Source: Megaustenia siamemsis (taxonomy: Eukaryota > Mollusca > Gastropoda > Stylommatophora > Ariophantidae). From it: 64,000 bases of DNA. The position numbers and the translations under genes were made by a program. The stretch covers positions 40,873,779 through 40,937,778 of the forward strand of contig JAVIAB010000008.1 of the NCBI GenBank assembly GCA_032433765.1, given 5' to 3'. Positions 11,391 to 23,600 of this stretch are shown piece after piece (position 1 is the stretch's first letter; each line of letters opens with the position of its first letter). The notes under the pieces were generated by a model. The model ran no database searches, was not told the origin of the DNA, and saw only the letters and a program-made list of their open reading frames with translations.

Positions 11391-11857
11391 AAGAAATTTC
11401 ACAAATGAAATAGTTTGCCAGAGAATACAACAAGTAATCAGAGTATATGAGAACATCTTGATTATTGTGAGAACTCAAAATTAAATGTTTTGACCCTAAT
11501 TCCCAATCGTCTGGCCTGACTAAGACCACATTCTGCAATAAACTGTGAAAGGAGGGAGAAGGAGATATAAGGAGAAAAAATGATGGGGATAAAATTAAAG
11601 AATGTCTCAGTCTTCCAGAATCCCAAAAGAATGACTGAAGATACGTAGAAGCCTGTCAATGGTACTTCAATGACACCCAGGATGGGATGAAGAAGAGGAA
11701 TGACAATTTGTAGGAACGAGCTATTCGTGTAAACAAGCAGAATGCCACCACTATCGCTGGAGAGTTGGGTGTATGAACTCCACTTCTATTGGGCAACATT
11801 AATAGGGGAGTGGCCTAATGCCAATCAGGATGTTGCCCCTTCCCTGGCTACTCCTTC
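11391..11857. other. No recognisable gene
   Basis: Spacer sequence. Minus-strand frames through the upstream GAA tract read as poly-Ser/Phe and are low-complexity shadows. Confidence 0.45.
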
Positions 11858-11942
11858 AACTTGAGTGACTGGATAACGTTTTGAGTGACTGGATAACGTT
11901 TTGAGTGACTGGATAACGTTTTGAGTGACTGGATAACGTTTT
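11858..11942. repeat. 20-bp tandem repeat, 4 copies
   Basis: Four near-perfect copies of 'gagtgactggataacgtttt'. Short and young; no other feature overlaps. Confidence 0.9.
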
Positions 11943-12387
11943 CAAACCCTGATATTCGACATGGACTGCGTCCTCTACCCCACCCCCTCCCCTCCTTTCC
12001 CTGTCCCCCTCGAAAAAAAAAAAATTCGCAAATTCGCTCCCATAGGATGGGTAGAAGCTTGCAACCAAAATAGAAATGGCTGTATTTAAACATGGGGGGT
12101 ATCTAGAATAGGATCCTCTCAAACTGTCAAAATATTGCACGTCTGCTTCAAACAATTTTAGGCGAATGAGAGAATATGCGCGACTTAAAAGGATAAACAA
12201 ACAAATCAGGCGCACACGTAATTGGCTATTGCTTCATGTCAACTCATACATCATTTATAACAAGAGCGTATCACAAACTAAAAACAGAACAACTTGCCGG
12301 TGGTCCCGACGCATCCACCTGACCTAGCCAACCCCCTCCCCACCTCCCCCGTGACTCCGCTTTGTTGCATAGCTTGGAACTGAAGCT
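11943..12387. other. No recognisable gene
   Basis: Includes a pyrimidine-rich stretch with poly-A (11975-12025). I see no gene or element. Confidence 0.45.
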
Positions 12388-13425
12388 GGAATTATGTCGC
12401 TACGTCACCTCCGATGATATCATGTTGGGATATCAGGTCGTTACGTCACCTTCGATGATATCAAGTCGGGATAGCAGGTCGCTACGTCACCTTCGATGAT
12501 ATCAAGTCGGGATAGCAGGTCGCTACGTCACCTCCGATGATATCATGTTGGGATATCAGGTCGTTACGTCACCTTCGATGATATCAAGTCGGGATAGCAG
12601 GTCGCTACGTCACCTCCGATGATATCATGTTGGGATATCAGGTCGTTACGTCACCTTCGATGATATCAAGTCGGGATTGCAGGTCGCTACGTCACCTTCG
12701 ATGATATCATGTTGGAATAGAAGGTCGCTACGTCACCTTCCATGATATCATGTTGGGATAGCAGGTCGCTACGTCACCTTCGATGATATCATGTTGGGAT
12801 AGCAGGTCGCTACGTCACCTTCGATGATATCATGTTGGGATATCAGGTCGCTACGTCACCTTCGATGATATTATGTTGAGATAGAAGGTCGATACGTCAC
12901 CTCTGATGATATCATGTTGGGATATCAGGTCGCTATGTCACCTCCGATGATATCATGTTGGGATATCAAGTCGCTACGTCACCTCCGATGATATCATGTT
13001 GGGATATCAGGTCGCTACGTCACCTCCGATGATATCATGTTGGGATATCATGTCGTTACGTCACCTTCGATGATATCATGTTGGGATATCAGGTCACTAC
13101 GTCACCTTCGATGATATCATGTTGGGATATCAGGTCACTACGTCACCTTCGATGATATCATGTTGGGATAGCAGGTCGCTACGTCACCTTCGATGATATC
13201 ATGTTGGGATAGCAGGTCGCTACGTCACCTTCGATGATATCATGTTGGGATAGCAGGTCGCTACGTCACCTTCGATGATATCATGTTGGGATAGCAGGTC
13301 GCTACGTCACCTTCGATGATATCATGTTGGGATAGCAGGTCGCTACGTCACCTTCGATGATATCATGTTGGGATAGCAGGTCGCTACGTCACCTTCGATG
13401 ATATCATGTTGGGATAGCAGACCGC
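12388..13425. repeat. 41-bp satellite with palindrome and CRE-like half site
   Basis: About 25 copies of a 41-bp unit. Each holds 'ggtcgctacgtcacc', including TACGTCA (one base from the cAMP-response element TGACGTCA), and ATGATATCAT, a perfect 10-bp palindrome. Two unit variants (cgatgatatcaagtcggg and cgatgatatcatgttggg) alternate in the first third; the last third is almost homogeneous, which suggests recent amplification from that side. Confidence 0.93.
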
Positions 13426-13976
13426 TTTTGACTACCTTGTGGAAAAATACTTCCACGGTGTCTTTGAGGGATGGAAGAGAGACTGGGATTGTTATGTGGC
13501 TTCCCAGTGGGACAACTTCGAAGGTGATAGCTAACAAATTTAACTAGAGCAAGCCTGTAATCTTTTCTAAGTATTGTCCGGGAACTTTCTGATAACCCTA
13601 AGCCCCTCTTTCCTGAGCTCTGTGGCCCAACGGGAAATTTCCTGTCACCTTCACCACAAAACCCCGTAACAATGACGTCATTCCTCGACCTTTCCCTGAG
13701 CGTGAACATCTAGTTACCTCTGAGTGCTGCCCACGATTCTGGCGCAGGAAGTCAGCTATGAGTCGCTGAACACTTTCTGCCCTACGAGTATCTCGCCCAA
13801 ATTGTTTACAATAAAAGTCACTAAAACTGCAAGACAAACCACTGATCCATAAACATTAAATTAGGAAAGCTTGCACATAAAAGGGATCTCTGGAAGCTTT
13901 AAAATAAAGGAATAAAACTGGATACCTTGTGCTTGCAATGTAACCTCTTGGGAGGGGGAGGGGGGGGGACACACAA
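13426..13976. other. No recognisable gene
   Basis: Non-repetitive spacer between satellites. Three minus-strand frames of 64-101 codons overlap each other and show no family motif. A poly-G run sits at about 13951-13968. Confidence 0.45.
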
Positions 13977-14152
13977 CAGTCTTAGCGACTTGTCAACTTA
14001 GCGACTTTTTCAACTTAGCGACTTGTCAACTTAGCGACTTTTTCAACTTAGCGACTTGTCAACTTAGCGACTTTTTCAACTTAGCGACTTGTCAACTTAG
14101 CGACTTTTTCAACTTAGCGACTTGTCAACTTAGCGACTTGTCAACTTATCGG
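13977..14152. repeat. 16/17-bp alternating tandem repeat
   Basis: Units 'caacttagcgacttgt' and 'caacttagcgactttt' alternate to give a higher-order period of about 33 bp, repeated about five times. This is a small higher-order repeat. Confidence 0.88.
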
Positions 14153-14289
14153 CAATATTTCTGAGGTAAATGAATGTTTCAGTTATTTTTACATTTAGTG
14201 ATATTTCACACAAATAAATGTCATTGTCGATAGATTTAAACTGATTAAAATTAAATCCAGAAATGAGCACGAGCAAAATAGTTCACTTT

Positions 14290-16060
14290 GTGACAGTACA
14301 CAAGTATAGTGTGTATGAGTATGTGCAACTTATAATAAACTATGCAACGGATCTAGTGTATGAGTCATGCAACTTATAATGATCAATGCAACAGATCTAG
14401 TGTATGAGTCATGCAACTTATAATGATCAATGCAACAGATCTAGTGTATGAGTCATGCAACTTATAATGATCAATGCAACAGATCTAGTGTATGAGTCAT
14501 GCAACTTATAATGATCAATGCAACAGATCTAGTGTATGAGTCATGCAACTTATAATGATCAATGCAACAGATCTAGTGTATGAGTCATGCAACTTATAAT
14601 GATCAATGCAACAGATCTAGTGTATGAGTCATGCAACTTATAATGATCAATGCAACAGATCTAGTGTATGAGTCATGCAACTTATAATGATCAATGCAAC
14701 AGATCTAGTGTATGAGTCATGCAACTTATAATGATCAATGCAACAGGTCTAGTGTATGAGTCATGCAACTTATAATGATCAATGCAACAGGTCTAGTGTA
14801 TGAGTCATGCAACTTATAATGATCAATGCAACGGATCTAGTGTATGAGTCATGCAACTTATAATGATCAATGCAACAGATCTAGTGTATGAGTCATGCAA
14901 CTTATAATGATCAATGCAACAGATCTAGTGTATGAGTCATGCAACTTATAATGATCAATGCAACAGATCTAGTGTATGAGTCATGCAACTTATAATGATC
15001 AATGCAACAGGTGTAGCGTATGAGTATGTGCAACTTATAATGATCAATGCAACAGATCTAGTGTATGAGTCATGCAACTTATAATGAACAATGCAACAGG
15101 TGTAGCGTATGAGTATGTGCAACTTATAATGATCAATGCAACAGATCTAGTGTATGAGTCATGCAACTTATAATGATCAATGCAACAGATCTAGTGTATG
15201 AGTCATGCAACTTATAATGATCAATGCAACAGATCTAGTGTATGAGTCAGTGCAACTTATAATAAACAATGCAACAGGTCTAGTGTATGAGTCATGCAAC
15301 TTATAATGATCAATGCAACAGATCTAGTGTATGAGTCATGCAACTTATAATGATCAATGCAACAGATCTAGTGTATGAGTCATGCAACTTATAATAAACA
15401 ATGCAACAGATCTAGCGTATGAGTCATGCAACTTATAATAAACAATGCAACAGATCTAGTGTATGAGTCATGCAACTTATAATAAACAATGCAACAGATC
15501 TAGCGTATGAGTATGTGCAACTTATAATGATCAATGCAACAGGTCTAGTGTATGAGTCATGCAACTTATAATAAACAATGCAACAGATCTAGCGTATGAG
15601 TATGTGCAACTTATAATGATCAATGCAACAGGTCTAGTGTATGAGTCATGCAACTTATAATGATCAATGCAACAGATCTAGTATATGAGTCATGCAACTT
15701 ATAATAAGCAATGCAACAGATCTAGTGTATGAGTCATGCAACTTATAATGATCAATGCAACAGATCTAGTATATGAGTCATGCAACTTATAATGATCAAT
15801 GCAACAGATCTAGTGTATGAGTCATGCAACTTATAATGATCAATGCAACAGATCTAGTATATGAGTCATGCAACTTATAATAAGCAATGCAACAGATCTA
15901 GTGTATGAGTCATGCAACTTATAATGATCAATGCAACAGATCTAGTGTATGAATCATGCAACTTATAATGATCAATGCAACAGATCTAGTGTATGAGTCA
16001 TGCAACTTATAATGATCAATGCAACAGATGTAGTCAGTATGAGTCACTCAACTTATAATG
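14290..16060. repeat. 44-bp satellite, about 40 copies
   Basis: Head-to-tail 44-bp units containing 'atgagtcatgcaacttataa' then 'tgatcaatgcaacagatcta'. Three variant classes (gtcatgc/gtatgtgc; tgatcaa/taaacaa; agatcta/ggtctag) occur in blocks, so higher-order amplification has occurred. Both flanks decay into diverged units (16060-16250), the usual sign of an ageing array edge. Confidence 0.95.
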
Positions 16061-16250
16061 AACAAAATAGATAAATCTAGTGCATTTCAATGAATGGCAT
16101 AACTTATAATGAAAAGTGCAACAGATCTAGTGTATAAGTTTTATTGAGTCACACAACTTATAATTAACAATACCATAAACCTAGCGTAGTGTATATATAT
16201 GTTATACCAGTTATAATCAATGCTTCAACAGATCTATTATACTCATATGA

Positions 16251-16964
16251 CATTCAAAGCAACACAACTTACAAGATATGTGTGTCTCTCGTATTCTAGT
16301 CAATGAAAGTCATAGTTCCCTGTCTTAAAAGTTAAAAAGCCAATACAAACTGCATCAGAAATGTTCAGCTTGTCAGCGTTCCTACACAGCAGCACATTAA
16401 ATATCTGACGAGAGAGTCCTACACATGGATATTGGGAGTAAAGCTTAGACACAGCACTTTCAAATGTTCGACATTATTCTGTGTGTTATCTCCACCGCCC
16501 TTTCTGTAGACTAGAATGAAAGCTGGAGGTAAGAGATTGATGTATCGACTGGACAAGGCGAGTGGCGTCCCTTGAATTACTGATCGCGATCGGCGGTGAC
16601 CGTCCAGAGACGACATGCGTGGGTTTGCGCTAAATTCTTTCATTCTCTCTCCCTTTCTTTATATATCTCTCTCTCTCTCTCTCTCTCTTTCTTTCTATCC
16701 CCGTGTATATATGTGTGTGTGTGTGTGTTCAAGCTCCTCACAAACCACACAAGTATGTCGAAGTCGGATGTGTCGGGCTGAAACACACAGATATGACATC
16801 ATGAATAAAATTGCGACACAACGCATCCAACAACTATCTATCGTGCGTCTAAGAGAGCACGATGAGGAGGTTACTATTTGGACGATCACAAGAATAAGAC
16901 TACACAAGTTACATAGGGCAATAAACATTGCGCTCCATATTAAACGTTGTACTTCTAGTTCCTA
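16251..16964. other. Spacer with CT/GT microsatellites and one dispersed repeat copy
   Basis: Contains (CT)n at about 16665-16690, (GT)n at 16711-16727 and the second copy of the dispersed repeat of 541-625 (at 16750-16833). No gene is evident. A frame that opens at 16615 continues only because it enters the 42-bp satellite. Confidence 0.6.
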
Positions 16965-19281
16965 CAGCTGCTGCCTGTTTCCTATACTAACAATAGGTCC
17001 TGTTATACTGGCAGTAGGTACTAGTGTATTAACAATATGTCATTTTATACTGGCATTAGGTACTTGTGTACTAACAATAGGTCCTGTTATACTGGCAGCA
17101 GGTACTAGTGTACTAACAATAGGTCCTGTTATACTGGCAGCAGGTACTAGTGTACTAACAATAGGTCCTGTTATACTGGCAGCAGGTACTAGTGTACTAA
17201 CAATAAGTCCTGTTATACTGGCAGCAGGTACTAGTGTACTAACAATAGGTCCTTTTATACTGGCAGTAGGTACTAGTGTACTAATAATAGGTCCTTTTAT
17301 ACTGGCAGTAGGTACTAGTATACTAACAATAGGTCCTGTTATACTGGCAGTAGGTACTAGTGTACTAATAATAGGTCCTTTTATACTGGCAGTATGTACT
17401 AGTGTATTAACAATATGTCATTTTATACTGGCAGTAGGTACTAGTGTACTAACAATTGGTCCTTTTATGCTGGCAGTAGGTACTAGTGTATTAACAATAG
17501 GTCCTTTTATACTGGCAATAGGTACTAGTGTATTAACAATAGGTCCTTTTATACTGGCAGTAGGTTCTAGTGTATTAACAATAGGTCATTTTATACTGCC
17601 AGTAGTTACTAGTGTATTAACAATAGGTCCTTGTGTGCTAACAATAGGTCCTTTTATACTGGCAATAGGTACTAGTGTATTAACAATAAGTCCTTTTATA
17701 CTGGCAATAGGTACTAGTGTTTTAACAATAAGTCCTTTTATACTGGCAATAGGTAATAGTGTATTAATAATAGGTCCTTTTATACTGGCAATATGTACTA
17801 GTGTACTAATAATAGGTCCTTTTATACTGGCAGTAGGTACTAGTATACTAACAATAGGTCCTGTTATACTGGCAGTAGGTACTAGTGTATTAACAATATG
17901 TCATTTTATACTGGCATTAGGTACTTGTGTACTAACAATTTGTCCTTTTATGCTGGCAGTAGGTGCTAGTGTACTAACAATAGGTCCTTTATACTGGCAG
18001 TAGGTACTAGTGTACTAACAATAGGTACTGTTATACTGGCAGTAGGCACTAGTGTACTAACAATAAGTCCTGTTATACTGGCAATAGTTACAAGTGTATT
18101 AACAATAGGTCCTGTTATACTGGCAGTAGGTACTAGTGTACTAACAATATGTCCTTTTATACTGGCAATAGGTCCTTGCGTACTAACAATATGTCCTTTT
18201 ATACTGGCAATAGGTCCTTGTGTACTAACAATAGGTCCTTTTATGCTGGCAATAGGTCCTTGTGTAATAACAACAGGTCCTTTTATACTGGCAATAGGTA
18301 CTTGTGTATTAACAAAAGGTCCTTTTATACTGGCAATAGGTACTAATGTATTAACAATAGGTCCTTTTATACTGGCAATAAGTACTAGTATATTAACAAT
18401 AGGTCCTTTTATACTGGCAATAGGTACTAGTGTATTAACAATAGGTCATTTTATACCGACAGTAGGTACTAGTGTATTAACAATAGGTCATTGTGTGCTA
18501 ACAATAGTCCCGTTATACTGGCAATAGGTACTACTGTATTAACAATAGGTCCTTTTATACTGGTATTAAGTAATAGTGTATTAATAATAGGCCCTGTTAT
18601 ACTGGCAGTATGTACTAGTGTATTAACAATATGTCATTTTATACTGGCAGTAGGTACTAGTGTACTAACAATTGGTCCTTTTATGCTGGCAGTAGGTACT
18701 AGTGTACTAACAATAGGTCCTTTTATACTGGCAGTAAGTACTAGTGTACTAACAATAGGTCCTGCTATACTGGCAGTAGGTACTAGTGTACTAACAATAT
18801 GTCCTTTTATACTGGCAATAGGTTCTTGTGTACTAACAATAGGTCCTTTTATACTGGCAATAGGTCCTTGTGTAATAACAACAGGTCCTTTTATACTGGC
18901 AATAGGTACTTGTGTACTAACAATAGGTCCTTTTATACTGGCAATAGGTACTAGTGTATTAACAATAGGTCCTTTTATACTGGCAGTAGGTACTTGTGTA
19001 TTAACAATAGGTCATTTTATACTGCCAGTAGGTACTAGTGTATTAACAATAAGTCCTTTTATACTGGCAATAATTACTAGTGTATTAACAATAAGTCCTT
19101 TTATACTGGCAATAGGTAATAGTGTATTAATAATAGGTCCTTTTATACTGGCAATAGGTCCTTGTGTACTAACAATAGGTCTTTTTATACTGTCAATAGG
19201 TCCTTGTGTACTAACAATAGGTTCTTTTATACTGGCAATAGGTCCTTGTGTAATAACAATAGGTCCTTTCATACTGACGAC
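16965..19281. repeat. 42-bp (2 x 21) satellite, about 55 copies
   Basis: Units pair 'ggtccttttatactggcaat' and 'aggtactagtgtattaacaa'-type 21-mers. Both halves end in an 'aata' step, so a 21-bp ancestor duplicated to 42 bp. Because 42 is divisible by three, long frames stay open (462 codons from 16615, 412 from 18491) and read as a hydrophobic 14-residue repeat. Both end or change frame where indels occur. I regard them as non-coding. Confidence 0.92.
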
Positions 19282-19489
19282 GATGGTTTTATATAGGGTT
19301 TCGGTAGGTCTCCCACTTGTTTTGTCCTTGTGTCGTTCAATGTCTACTAAAGCGTCTAAAGAGAATGAAGGAATTAAGCACATGTCTTCCATATTAGAAA
19401 AAAATGAGAAATTTAGCAGCAACAAGAATAGAAATGAGACTTACAACGAGAAAGAGAAAGCGCTTTATTTGTTTTATGTGAAGATCAAA

Positions 19490-20685
19490 TGTGTTCTGTC
19501 TACATCATCCGAGTGCCATCGAAGGTTGGCTACCATGGAGCGCCATTCTGCTCTGTCTCTTGCTTTGATGGTGCAGGTTGTCATAGGCTGGTTTGTCCAT
19601 CTTTTGATGTTACTCGTCCATGTTAGTCTTGGTCTGCCTCTTTTACCTTGTATTTTCCCCTCCAGGATTACTTTTAGTAGGCTGTTGTGTCTTTTAACAT
19701 GGCCCTACAATCGCATTTGTCTTATTTGAATTGTGTTTAGTAGTTCTCTTTTCATTTTTAGTTGTTTTAAGAGATCGTCGTTTGTTTTCTTTTCCTTCCA
19801 TCCAATTCTACCTATTCTTCTATATATCCACATTTCAAAGGCTTCAATTCTCTCTTCTGTTTTCTTGTCTAATGTCCATGTTTCTGCACCATATAGGAAT
19901 ACTGAGAAGATGTAACAATTTGCTATTCTTAGTTTTAGCCCTGGTGTTATTTGCTTTGATGTTAGTATGTTCTTCATGGCATTAAGATTACTTTTTACCA
20001 TTCCTATTCTTTTGTTAATTTCTTTTTTACATTTTCCATCACTGGTTATAGTATGTCCAAGGTAGTTGTAGTTCTGAACTGTCTCCAGGTCTATTCCTTC
20101 TATTTTGATATCCATTTGTGGGTTTTGAGTATCTTCTTTATTTATGATCATAGTTTTAGTCTTTTTGATATTCATATCAAGTCCATATTTTTGCTTGTCA
20201 TGTTTATTTCATTAAGTAATTGTTGTAGATCTTTAGGGTTTTCTTCTAATAGTACAGTATCATCAGCATATCTGAGGTTATTGATTATCTTTCCATTAAT
20301 TTGTAGGCCTGGCATCTATGTGATGTTTTTAAAGATTTGCTCAGTGTATAGACTGAACAAGCTTGGTGATAGGATGCATCCCTGTCTTACTCCTCTTTTT
20401 ATATCAATGGGTGTAGAGTTCTCTTTGTTATATTTTATTATCGCTGTTTGCTCCCAGTACAGACTACATATTAGTCGTATGTCCATGTCATCTAGATGTA
20501 TCTCTTTTAGGCATTCTATAAGTTGTTTCTGGTGTACTCTAACAAAAGCTTTGGTGTAGTCTATGTAGCAGGCATATATTGGTTTGTTTACTTCTGTGTA
20601 CTTTTCGATTAATGTTCTCATGTAGAACATGGCTTCTTTTGTCCCGCTATTTTTCCTAAATCCAATTGCTGGTCATCTAATTCAG
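19490..20685 (-). mobile_element. RTE-type LINE B copy 1, 3' half
   Basis: Minus-strand frames at 20316-20630 and 19705-20175 encode the later reverse transcriptase and C-terminus of an RTE-like polymerase: 'CYIDYTKAFVRVHQ' (motif A), 'GVRQGCILSPSLFSLY' (motif B), then YADD (reverse complement near 20253-20275), 'YNYLGHTITSDGKC' and 'LYGAETWTLDKK'. Several stops separate the frames, so the copy is dead. Its 5' half continues at 24756-26700 beyond an inserted LINE. The 3' end near 19490 matches the plus-strand copy ending near 31195. Confidence 0.88.
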
Positions 20686-23600
20686 TCATCAATTCTCCTC
20701 ATCAAGGCCAGCTCCTTGTCGTGGGGATGGGGCTTAACAGTCACCAGGGACTGAAAACCAAGACTGGCCAGGCCTTCCTACACCCGTGCAAGACCACAGT
20801 CTGCTCTAGCAATTTTAAGTGCTGAAGTCGGAGGCAACCAGCCAAAAGGCGCACTACAAAAATCAGGATGCCACGCACTCACGCCAATGGGAAGCATGCC
20901 TATAACTGCAAATCGATATGGCACTCGCCCTGTGATGGACACTCAGGCAGGTGCAGCGCCGGGCCCTCAGCCTCGAAAGGGCCCAACCTATATTACTGGA
21001 TGTCCTTCTCAATCGCTCTGTGGAGTCAGGGGGCGAGAGAATAGAGTTACTGGCCAACCCAAAATAAGACCACTCAAAATAATGCACTGGAATGCTGAAG
21101 GCATCAACAGCAAAAGAGATGGGTACAGTAAAAAGATAGAATTAGAAAATATCCTGCATGAAGAACAAGTAAGCATATGCTGTTTGCAGGAAACCCATCT
21201 AAACAACGACATAGCCTTGAAGATTAGGGGATACCAGTGCTACCGATCTGACAGGAAAAACAGACAAAAGGGCGGAATACTGACTCTTGTAAGGAACAAC
21301 ATTAATGCATGTCAGATTGAAGTGTATATGGATGGGGCGGAATATCAAATACTGCACCTCAGGACAGGAAATACAGACTTCCATCTACTAAACTACTACT
21401 GTCCGAGTGACCGCCCACTAGCACTAGACACAATTACATTAAAAGAAAGAATAATTGTATGTGGAGACTTTAACAGCCATTCACAGAGCTGGGGCTATGA
21501 AGATATGGACAAGAGAGGTGAAGAACTTGAAAATTGGCAGGATGACAATGGGCTTATACTATTAAACCAGGCAACAGATCCACCAACATTCTATTCCAGA
21601 TCATGGCATACCACATCTACACCAGACCTTGCTTTCCATTCACCAGACCTGGATTGGAATATCACACGTATTGTTGGGAAACAACTTGGAGGCAGCGACC
21701 ACCGACCTGTCTTTTTAGTGGTGCAAAATGAGGCCGTCAGGGAGAGCAGCACTCTCTCCAGATGGAATTACAAAAAGGCAGACTGGAAAATGTATCAACA
21801 TTACACCAGTGTACTGACTAAAGATCTAAATACAGACAGAGACATCAACAAAATAGTTGATGAATTCAGTAGACTAATAATACAAGCTGCCAGTGAAACA
21901 ATACCCAGAGGGGCACGGAAACACTACAAACCATACTGGAATAGTGAACTAGAGCAACTGCACAATGACATGGAAACATCTCGAAAACAAGCAGAAAATA
22001 ACCCCTGCCAGGAACACCACAATAACTATCAGCATGCTAAAGCCAAATTTCAATGGGCTAAACTACAAGCCAGACGGAGAAGTTGGAAAGAGAAAACAGA
22101 GTACATGAATCTAGAACGAGACACAAGAAAAGTGTGGAAGCTTGTAAAACAGCTGAATGATGAGGGTACAGAAGGGAACACAAAAATTACACTGAAGAAG
22201 GATGGAAACATTCTAACAGGTAAACATGCAGCAAATCACTTTGCAGACTCCTTTGCAAATGACAACAATATTGAAATTAGCCTAGAGAAACGTCAAGAGA
22301 CCCGTCTAAAACAACAAAATGCAAGACAAGAAGAGACTGCACATGAAGTCATGGAAATACCCATTACACAAAGAGAGCTAGAGCTGGCAATATCCAAATT
22401 AAAAATGAAAAAGTCACCAGGTAGTGATGGAGTGTCTAATGAAATGATTAAGAACTTGGGAACTGCAGCTAAAGCAAAACTACTGCAGATCTACAACATT
22501 TGCTGGATCACAGGTAAAGTGCCACAGGCATGGAGAGAAGCAATTATGATACCATTACTAAAGCCAGGAAAAGATGGTTCAATGACATCCAGCTATAGAC
22601 CAATCAGCCTTACAAGCTGTTTGTGTAAAACAATGGAACGTATAATCAATCTCAGACTGCAGTGGTACCTGGAAAGTGAAAATCTCCTTGTCCCACAACA
22701 AGCAGGCTTTAGACAGTGTTACTCTACCGAAGATCAGGCAACCTATCTTTCCCAGGAAATTGAGGATGCGTTTCAAGAAAAGAAACTGGTACTAGCAGCA
22801 TGGATAGACCTAAAGAAAGCATTTGATAAGGTATGGAAGGAAGGGCTTTTGAAGAAACTGAGAAATTATGGAGTAAATGGCAGGATGTACAAATGGGTCA
22901 AAGCATACCTGCATAACAGGAGAGCCAGAGTGCAACTGGATGGTCTTAAGAGTAAGAAGGTCTTACTGCGCCAGGGCGTTCCACAGGGAGGGGTACTATC
23001 TCCAACACTTTTTCTGATCTACATCAATGACCTAGTTACTGAACTACCACATGGTATCAAAGTGGCAATGTATGCAGATGACTTGGTAATGTGGTGCACA
23101 GAGGAGTATGCAACAGTGGCCTCCAAATTGTTACAAAGAGCTATGAATGCACTGAATTCATGGACAAATAGATGGTGTATCAGCATCAATACAGACAAAT
23201 GCAGTACTACACTTTTCACTCTTTCCCCAAAACAAAAAGCAGGAGCCATCTATATAAACAATGAGCCTGTGAAAGAAGACATACAGGCTACGTATCTCGG
23301 AGTTACATTTGATAACAAACTATCTTGGAAACAGCAGATAAATAAGGCAACCCAAAAAGCAAGGAGAAAATTGGCTATTCTAAGAAAGCTGTGTGGAACT
23401 ACGTGGGGTGCGAGTGGGAAAATACTCAGTAAAGTTTACCAACAGAGTATACGCCCACATTTAGAATATGGATCATCTGCATGGTGTTCAGCATCAAACA
23501 CCACACTTCAAGAACTGGATAAAGTACAAAACCAGGCACTTATGGTCATCACAGGAGCAATGAAATCAACACCAATATTAGAGATGGAGAAATTGTGGAG

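Noticed and set aside
14290..16060. CRISPR-like array
   Set aside because: Units are contiguous with no unique spacers, and the context is animal DNA. It is a satellite. The same holds for the 41- and 74-bp arrays.
16615..19729. 462- and 412-codon frames resembling a multi-pass membrane protein
   Set aside because: The hydrophobic 14-residue repeat mirrors the 42-bp DNA period; frames change at random indels and end in unrelated LINE sequence.
20690..20760. HDV-like ribozyme at the 5' end of the intact LINE
   Set aside because: The leader starts with a short CAAGG...CCTTG hairpin, but I could not lay out the nested double-pseudoknot pairings. Not supported.
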